Assembly: GCA_016719815.1 (NCBI GenBank)
Contig: JADJYK010000004.1
Location: forward strand, 1 to 64,000
Length of the DNA stretch: 64,000 nt
Reading direction: 5' to 3'
Origin: Chitinophagaceae bacterium
GTDB lineage: Bacteria; Bacteroidota; Bacteroidia; Chitinophagales; Chitinophagaceae
Under the pieces are notes generated by a model. That model was not told the DNA's origin, did not search any database, and was given only the letters and a program-made list of their open reading frames with translations. Position numbers and translations under genes: made by a program. Positions 58,105 to 64,000 of this stretch are shown piece after piece; the first letter of the stretch is position 1; the number at the start of each line of letters is the position of its first letter.

Positions 58105-59934
58105 ATGCACCAACATTTACAAACTTTACTACACTGCATTGAGCTGGAAGAAAAAGAACAAAGCGAAAGATATAAATTAGACCAGCAGCATACACTGAAA
58201 CAACTGAAAGCTGAGGGGCTGGCTCTGCATCCCATTATTGTTACCCGAAAAAACTTTGGCTATGCTGATTATCCTGAAATAACTTTTAAACTCAGCTTTC
58301 CTCCGTAAGCCAATCTTTTTAAAGACGGTTCAGCTATCGAATGTTTTATCGCCGGCGAAGAACCGGTAAAAGGAATACTGCTGGGGCTTGATGGCAGAAA
58401 TGGTGAGTTCCGGCTCTTTGCCCCAGACTTTCCCGACTGGATAGAAGACAATGGTGTGGGCATAAAACTGGCACCCGATACCCGCACCACCACCATCATG
58501 AAGAAAGTGCTGAATGAACTGGAGGCTAACAAGAAACTGTTCAGGCTGTTTGAACAACTGCTTGAAGCAAAGAAAACAGGACACACACCTGCCCCGCTTT
58601 CACTTACGGACATTCCATTTCGTAATAAAGGGTTGAATGAAAGTCAGCAGCAGGCCGTAGCTGCCATTTTGCAAAATGAAAACGTTACGATTGTGCATGG
58701 CCCGCCCGGTACAGGCAAAACCACCACATTGGTAGAAGCTATCAATCAGCTTACTGCAAAGGGAGAAAAAGTAGTAGTCTCAGCTCCCAGCAATACAGCG
58801 GTGGATAATATTGCAAAAGGGTTAATTAAGAACGGTATCCGGTTACTGCGGGTAGGTAATACCAGCAAGGTGGATGAAACCATTTTTTCCCACACACCGG
58901 AGGGGCACCTCAATAATTCAAAAGTCCAGAAAGAAATAAAGCAACTGAAAATAAGGGCAGAAGAATTTCGCCGCATGGCGCTTAAATACAAACGCAGCTT
59001 CGGTAAGGCTGAAAGGGAACAGCGTAACCTGCTGTTTAAAGAAGTTAGAAGCATAAGAGAAGAAATAAAAAAACTACAGACTTATAATGAAGAAAAACTG
59101 TTTGAAGAAGCACAGGTAATTGCCGGCACACCGATAGGATTGCATGATGCCGGTATAAAAGATATTTCATTCAGCAGTCTTGTGGTGGATGAGGCCGGGC
59201 AGTGTATTGAACCGCTGGCCTGGTGCATCTTCCCTCTTGCCGGTAAGATTGTACTGGCTGGCGACCACTGGCAATTGCCGCCAACAGTACTCAGTAATAA
59301 TGCCGCTGTTTTAGGGTTTAACACATCCATACTGGAAAGGGCTATTCCTGCAATTAACGAAGTATATCTGCTGAACACCCAATACCGGATGCGGCAGGCC
59401 ATTGCCGGTTTCAGCAGCAATTACTTTTACAAAAGCCTGCTTCAATCTGCTGAACATTTATGCAACACCGGCACACATATCACTTTTATTGATACAGCGG
59501 GCAGTGGCTACGAAGAAAAACATGGCCCTGATGGTGTGAGCCTGCAAAACGAAGGTGAACTGAATATTGTAAGGCAACTGCTGGAAAGAGAAGCATTAGA
59601 TGTATTACATACAGCATTTATTTCGCCTTATTCAGGACAGGTTGCAGCAGCTAAAGAAATATTGCCGTCAAACATGAGGATGAGTACGATTGACAGTTTC
59701 CAGGGACAGGAAAAGGAGAATATTATTCTTTCGCTGGTCAGGAGTAACAGTGATGGCGAAATAGGTTTTCTGAAAGACTACCGCCGCATGAATGTAGCCA
59801 TTACCCGTGCCAAAGAACAGCTCTTTGTAATTGGTGACAGTGCTACTATTGGCGCTGATAAATTCTACAATGAATTTCTGTCGTATGTTGAGCAACACGG
59901 TTCGTACAGAACCGTATGGGAATTTGAATTATAG
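58105..59934 (+). CDS. SMUBP2/UPF1-like superfamily 1 helicase with in-frame stop
   Basis: A DNA/RNA helicase of about 609 residues in the IGHMBP2-type group. Residues 1-110 form the accessory oligonucleotide-binding region. Walker A is GPPGTGKTTT, Walker B VVDEAGQCI, motif III GDHWQLPPTV, motif IV NTQYRM, motif V TIDSFQGQEKENIIL and motif VI RRMNVAITRAKEQ. The frame has a TAA at 58306-58308 (after FKLSFPP) and continues unshifted as ANLFKDGSAIECF, so a single substitution such as GAA to TAA explains it. A shortened protein from the internal ATG at 58456 would keep all helicase motifs. The role is likely nucleic-acid repair or RNA turnover. Confidence 0.9.
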
Positions 59935-59935
59935 C

Positions 59936-61255
59936 TCACTCCGATTTGAAAACGGGGTTCTGCACACATTTAGCCACACTCTCATCCGGTTGCCGGCATT
60001 TCTTTCCATTAAGCATCGTAACTGTTTGCACTTGTGCTGTATTAAGTATTGCAGACCACGATACCGTTTTATCCTTATTAAAGTTTCCTACAGTCTTTTC
60101 CAGTGTTTCCCTGAAGTTGAATGTAAAGAACCCTCCATCGCTTACGGTTCCTGCCGACAGTTCACCTTTTTTAGCAGCGGTCATTATATACGACATCCGT
60201 TTAGGGTTCATGAAAAGTTCAATGCATTTATTCTTATTCCAGCCAACAGATGAAGTCCTGGTATTCGGTTCATCATTCAGCATATTGGCCGACTGGCTGG
60301 GATCGTTATTACAACAATCACTGATTACCAGGTTAAGCCTTGCCCCCATTGATTTTATTTTCTGAAAAACCATTTCCATATTCATTGCGTATTGTCCGCC
60401 AAAGGTCTGGTAACTCTTATCCCGAAGGTCCATGTAGGGAAAAGTGTAATTATCACGGCTGTCGCTGAAACCATGCCCTGAATAGTAGAACACGACAATA
60501 TCCCCAGAAGAAGGTTTTAATGAATTGATTGCCTTCTCCACATTAACCTTACTGAAACTGTTGCCTTCTACTACTGTTGGGGTAAACCCAATTTGTAAAA
60601 ACTCAGCCACCTCACTAAACAGGGAAAGGGTGCTTTCTTTATCTGTTACACATGTTTTGCCAATCTTCTTATCATTGGTATTGGCTACCAGCACCAGGTA
60701 CAGCTGTGTTTTCTTCTGCTCTGATGTCAACCCTCTTGATGTAACCGCAAAAAGATTCTGATAAACCTCGTCTTCCTGTGTATAATACTGCAACACCAGT
60801 TCTTCAGTAAGGTCAGTCTGGTTCAGTAACCTGATATCGTCCAGTTTTCCAATCTCCTTTTTATCATCATCGCTTACAACCAATACAAAAGATGGCTCAT
60901 AGAAACCGGCATCACTCAATTCAAATACAAAATTGTCGGCAATATAAGATGCACTACCTGTTATTTGTTTCGGATTTAAGCCGACAAAAATCAATAGAGT
61001 TGTATCCTCGCTTCCATCATCTTCCACACCAAAGTGCTCTTCCATTTCCATTTCAAAAACATTTCTGGTATTTGTTGCACTATCAAAGAAGGCCACCCGG
61101 ATAATGCCGGTTCCGTCATCATTACGGTTGATAAGTGCCTTACAATCACCACGGCCATCTTTACAGTCAAAATGATAACTCAATTCGTATAATGTTTGTG
61201 AGAAGGAAGCCCTGCCGGCAAGCAGCAATAGCAACAACAAAGCAGATTTAAGCAT
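59936..61255 (-). CDS. Secreted caspase-family (C14) peptidase
   Basis: The start at 61255 gives a signal peptide (MLKSALLLLLLLAGRASFSQ) and 439 residues; the ATG at 61291 adds a charged extension. Residues 20-180 form an unassigned N-terminal region. A metacaspase-like p20 domain starts with QLYLVLVANTNDKKIG; the catalytic His is H261 in YYSGHGF and the Cys is C314 or C315 in ISDCCNN. KGELSAGTVSDGGFFTFNF resembles the substrate-pocket strand. The export signal places it in the periplasm or outside, unusual for a caspase homologue. It is divergent from the TPR gene at 61354. The frame is intact. Confidence 0.87.
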   Translation of the reverse strand: MLKSALLLLLLLAGRASFSQTLYELSYHFDCKDGRGDCKALINRNDDGTGIIRVAFFDSATNTRNVFEMEMEEHFGVEDDGSEDTTLLIFVGLNPKQITGSASYIADNFVFELSDAGFYEPSFVLVVSDDDKKEIGKLDDIRLLNQTDLTEELVLQYYTQEDEVYQNLFAVTSRGLTSEQKKTQLYLVLVANTNDKKIGKTCVTDKESTLSLFSEVAEFLQIGFTPTVVEGNSFSKVNVEKAINSLKPSSGDIVVFYYSGHGFSDSRDNYTFPYMDLRDKSYQTFGGQYAMNMEMVFQKIKSMGARLNLVISDCCNNDPSQSANMLNDEPNTRTSSVGWNKNKCIELFMNPKRMSYIMTAAKKGELSAGTVSDGGFFTFNFRETLEKTVGNFNKDKTVSWSAILNTAQVQTVTMLNGKKCRQPDESVAKCVQNPVFKSE

Positions 61256-61353
61256 GCTGGTTATTTTTGTTTCGATAGTGAAAATAATCAAAAAACCGAT
61301 TAATCAATTTAAATCCTATATTTAATTACTACTTGAAACAAAACCAATAAGTC

Positions 61354-62871
61354 ATGTTCTCTACTCCAAGAATAATTTCAGGTACTGCCAGGTTATTATT
61401 ATTGCTTGGCTTTTTATTTTCCGCATTACAATCATTTTCGCAAAAGGCCAAAGCAGATAGTTTATCTAAAATGCTGAAGGCTGAAAAGATTGATACAAAC
61501 AGGGTGAGACTGATGTGGCAGATGGGCAGTGCAATCAGCTTCTACAATCCTGATTCTGCGCTGGACATTGTACAGCAGGCATTATATCTTTCAAGAAATA
61601 TTAATTATCCCGAAGGGGAATCCCGGTCACTGGGTGTGCTGTCCAATGCCTTTATAAGAATAGGGAACTATCCCCGGGCACTGGAGCTGAACATTGAAAA
61701 ACTGAAACTGGAGGAACAGAGAAACAACCCGAGAAACCTTGCCAGTGTATTAATGAATATAGGTGTAGTGTATTCCATGCAGGAAGAATTTGAAAAGGCA
61801 CTGGAGTATTATAGCAAATCTGATTCTGTTATCAAACAACATGCAATTGAAAAGATTGATTACAATATTGCCTTAAACAAAGGTGATGCGTACGACCGGC
61901 AAAATAAATCAGACTCATCGTTCAGATATTTTTTTCACTCATTAACACTGGCCAGGGTAAGGAATGAAGCGGATCTTATCGGCGCATCAATGACTGGCCT
62001 TGGCCATTCTTACCGTAAACTGGGTAAATATGAGGAATCGTTAACCAATTACCAGCAGGCCATTCGCTATCTTACTGAGGCTGACGATGATGAAATTCTG
62101 AGTGAGGCTTGTCTTGGCTTTGCGAGGCTGTTTAAGGAAAATAATAAGTTCGATTCCGCGAAGCATTATGCTAATATGGCCCTGGCCATAGCTAAAAGCG
62201 GCGGATTCCTTTCCAGAGAACTGGAAACAGCAATTTTCCTGACAGAACATTATAAAGGAATAAACAAAATTGACAGTGCTTTCAAATATTTGAGCTATGT
62301 AAGAAACCTGAATGACTCCGTTAACAGTAAAACAAAAATAAGAGAGTCGCAGATCATTTCGAGCAATGAGAAATTCAGACAAAATGAGATAGAAGAAGAA
62401 AAGCGGCTTGAAAAGAAAAAGCGTCACCAGCAACTGCAAATATTACTGATTGCTATTTTTATTCCAGGCTTTTTTCTGTTTACTTTCTTACTAAGCCGGA
62501 TAAATATACCAGTCAGATTGATAAAACTCTTCGGCATATTGTCATTGTTGTTCCTCTTTGAATACCTGACACTTTTATTGCATCCGCGGGTTGCAAACTT
62601 CACGCACCATACCCCCATTTACGAAATACTCATTTTTGTTGGCATTGCTGCATTTATTATTCCACTACATCACCGTATGGAACACTGGGTAATAAAGAAA
62701 TTAACAAGGCACAGGATAAAAAACCAGGAAACATCGACTCCGCCAGCACCAGTCGAAAATTTGCCTCCTGTTGCAGTGAAACAACTGCCAATTACCACAA
62801 AAAAACAAGTAAAAAAATTATCGCCGGCACAGCCTAACACTAAAAAGGGGAAAAATAGAAAAACCCGTTGA
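61354..62871 (+). CDS. TPR-repeat membrane protein
   Basis: A 505-residue protein with a signal peptide or first helix (residues 12-29, ending SFSQ), six to seven tetratricopeptide repeats (about 45-310; for example ASVLMNIGVVYSMQEEFEKA), a charged coiled-coil segment (about 325-355, NEIEEEKRLEKKKRHQQ) and three membrane helices (355-375, 385-405, 425-445). The C-terminal 60 residues are Pro/Lys-rich and cytoplasmic. The layout is that of a histidine-kinase-like sensor (TPR, coiled coil, membrane) but no kinase domain follows. It shares a short divergent promoter region with the caspase-like gene. Confidence 0.82.
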   Translation: MFSTPRIISGTARLLLLLGFLFSALQSFSQKAKADSLSKMLKAEKIDTNRVRLMWQMGSAISFYNPDSALDIVQQALYLSRNINYPEGESRSLGVLSNAFIRIGNYPRALELNIEKLKLEEQRNNPRNLASVLMNIGVVYSMQEEFEKALEYYSKSDSVIKQHAIEKIDYNIALNKGDAYDRQNKSDSSFRYFFHSLTLARVRNEADLIGASMTGLGHSYRKLGKYEESLTNYQQAIRYLTEADDDEILSEACLGFARLFKENNKFDSAKHYANMALAIAKSGGFLSRELETAIFLTEHYKGINKIDSAFKYLSYVRNLNDSVNSKTKIRESQIISSNEKFRQNEIEEEKRLEKKKRHQQLQILLIAIFIPGFFLFTFLLSRINIPVRLIKLFGILSLLFLFEYLTLLLHPRVANFTHHTPIYEILIFVGIAAFIIPLHHRMEHWVIKKLTRHRIKNQETSTPPAPVENLPPVAVKQLPITTKKQVKKLSPAQPNTKKGKNRKTR

Positions 62872-62920
62872 AATTCCAGTAATGAAAATCCAACGGGCAA
62901 TTAAACCTGAAAAAAAATCG

Positions 62921-63143
62921 TTAATCTGTAGTTTTAACCGGTCTTGTATCTAAAACGCCGGTATCGCCAGTGTTAGCGGCAGTGTCATTTACTACCGGAG
63001 CCGGTTGTTCAACCTTAGCTGCAGGTGTGTCCGGGGTTGGATCTTTTTTCTCACTGCTATTATTACAAGCTGTAAGAAACAGCGAGAAAACAAATGTGCT
63101 CAGAAAAATCTGTGTGGTAATTTTTTTTTAGCTGGTTGGTCAT
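62921..63143 (-). CDS. Small lipoprotein, one frameshift
   Basis: The ATG at 63143 starts MTNQLK; after a change of length in the A9 run at 63121-63129 the frame continues KKITTQIFLSTFVFSLFLTA with Cys next, a lipobox LTAC. The mature part is about 50 residues, rich in Pro, Thr and Asp (EKKDPTPDTPAAKVEQPAP), probably an unstructured outer- or inner-membrane lipoprotein. The stop TAA is at 62921-62923. No family is recognised. It lies convergent to the TPR gene. Confidence 0.6.
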
Positions 63144-63219
63144 GTTTATGTATTTAGAGGTTAATAATACAAATAAAAATAAAAATACCAAACAACGCAT
63201 ATGCCCCGGCTATTAACTG

Positions 63220-64000
63220 CTACTGCAGTTCAAAAATCAGTACTGATTTTGCAGGCACAGACAGTTTTTTGTCCAGGTTTAGCTCTTCGGCCGTAATTAC
63301 ATTGGTGGCCATTTTTTTGCCTTTTATTATTTCTGAAAAAAAGTTTTGTGTCTATCGAGGCGGGACTATTATTCTTATTCATCACCACCATAACAGTTTC
63401 TGTACTGTTATACCGGAAATACGTATATGTGCCATTTTGTGGTGCAAAATGCAATGTCTTTCCCTCATAAATGACAGGCTTTGTTTTACGCCAGTTGAGT
63501 AATTTCCTGAGAAATGTCTGAATACGTTGCTGGTCGGCTGTTAATCCTTCGCCAGTAAAACCGTTTACAGTATCACGGGTCCATCCGCCGGGAAAATCGG
63601 AACGAATCAGTCCATGGTCACCCGGTTTGGCTGTATTGTGCAGCAATACCTCAGTGCCGTAATACACCTGCGGAATACCCCTGATTGTGAGAATGTAGCT
63701 CAATGCCATTTGCATTAAATCCACATCATTATTAACGAAAGTAAACAGGCGGTTCATATCATGATTATCACCAAATACGAGCAGGTCATTAGGATTAGCA
63801 TAAGCGATATCGTTTGCGAGACCTTCATATAATTTCACAATTCCTTTATCCCATCCTTCGGGCTCTGTTAATGCAGCCACTAATGCACTCTGCATCGGAA
63901 AGTCCATTGTACTCTTCATGCAACCATTATAACCGGTAGTATTCTGTTTCCCCTTTTGCCAGTAGGCTGCAATCAACGGGTTGTAGCTCCACTCTTCCCC
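63220..64000 (-). CDS. GH13 alpha-amylase family protein, 5' end outside window, one frameshift
   Basis: The C-terminal 260 residues of a second SusA-like amylase. VFGDNHDMNRLF holds the transition-state Asp, followed by TIRGIPQVYYGTEVLLHN, SDFPGGWTRDTVNGF and the C-terminal beta domain (YTYFRYNSTETVMVVMNKN). It is clearly related to the amylase at 30948-32822 through the same order of segments. A frameshift near 63340 (after DTKLF) diverts the last 30 residues; corrected they read SEIIKGKKMATNVI and end VLIFELQ with TAG at 63220. The frame is open to the window end. Confidence 0.9.

Noticed and set aside
43537..58308. Stop codon reassignment (TAA as Gln or Glu)
   Set aside because: Many intact genes in the window end with TAA at the expected family length, so the two internal TAA are isolated lesions or errors.
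62864..62897. Terminator after the TPR gene at 61354
   Set aside because: CCCGTTG and CAACGGG can pair, but the loop is 20 nt and no T-run follows, so support is too weak.

Overview
The window looks like a chromosomal segment from a Bacteroidota bacterium of the Chitinophagaceae type. This rests on family content: GLPGLI, DUF2851, DUF3822, DUF2520, DUF4382, an outer-membrane beta-barrel receptor with a carboxypeptidase-like N-terminus, OmpA with TSP3 repeats, and a DUF2027-Smr protein. Promoter -7 boxes of the form TAnnTTTG, usual for this phylum, support it. It reads as core and metabolic chromosome. No insertion sequence, CRISPR array, phage or conjugative module was seen.

Layout. 1-9.7 kb: a partial hypothetical gene, an intergenic 42-bp tandem repeat array, then minus-strand housekeeping genes (Smr protein, amino-acid permease, polyprenyl synthase, RNase R, LpxK, RsmD, DUF3822). 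9.9-13.3 kb: a decayed stretch (broken MATE gene, DUF4256 remnant, small unknown proteins, fasciclin protein). 13.4-16.4 kb: OmpA-like porin, dipeptide epimerase, small secreted protein. 16.4-40 kb: an alpha-glucan/glycogen region, interrupted at 19-25 kb by rpmI-rplT, a metalloprotease and a TPR protein. It holds MalQ with starch-binding domains, GlgB, a periplasmic/secreted GH13 amylase with an SLC45-like sugar symporter, GlgC-GlgA, an FHS-type sugar transporter and a ROK glucokinase. 40-50.9 kb: DUF4382 lipoprotein, phosphodiester glycosidase, LipA, OsmC, then DUF2851, Maf, UbiA, KdsC, IscX, ferredoxin and DUF2520, followed by two hydrolases. 51-59.9 kb: TopA, small orphan genes, a Gcr-type membrane protein, tRNA-Lys and a SMUBP2-type helicase. 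60-64 kb: a secreted caspase-like protein divergent from a TPR membrane protein, a small lipoprotein, and a second GH13 amylase cut by the window end.

How the genes work together. External alpha-glucan would be cut by the GH13 enzymes, maltodextrins or sugars imported by the SLC45- and FHS-type carriers, glucose phosphorylated by the ROK kinase, chains rearranged by MalQ, and surplus stored as glycogen through GlgC, GlgA and GlgB.

Data quality. About twenty genes are split by frameshifts, most explained by one missing base in a homopolymer, and two by a single in-frame TAA. Affected genes include rpmI, topA and lpxK, which a living cell needs, so I read most breaks as uncorrected long-read errors. 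Frameshifted genes are given here with their full reconstructed span.

The least explained structure is a set of heptanucleotide-phased degenerate arrays (units like GTCTGAA) in gaps or at 3' ends of co-directional genes near 20.9, 41.7, 45.6 and 48.1 kb, plus the 42/21-bp array near 0.8-1.06 kb.
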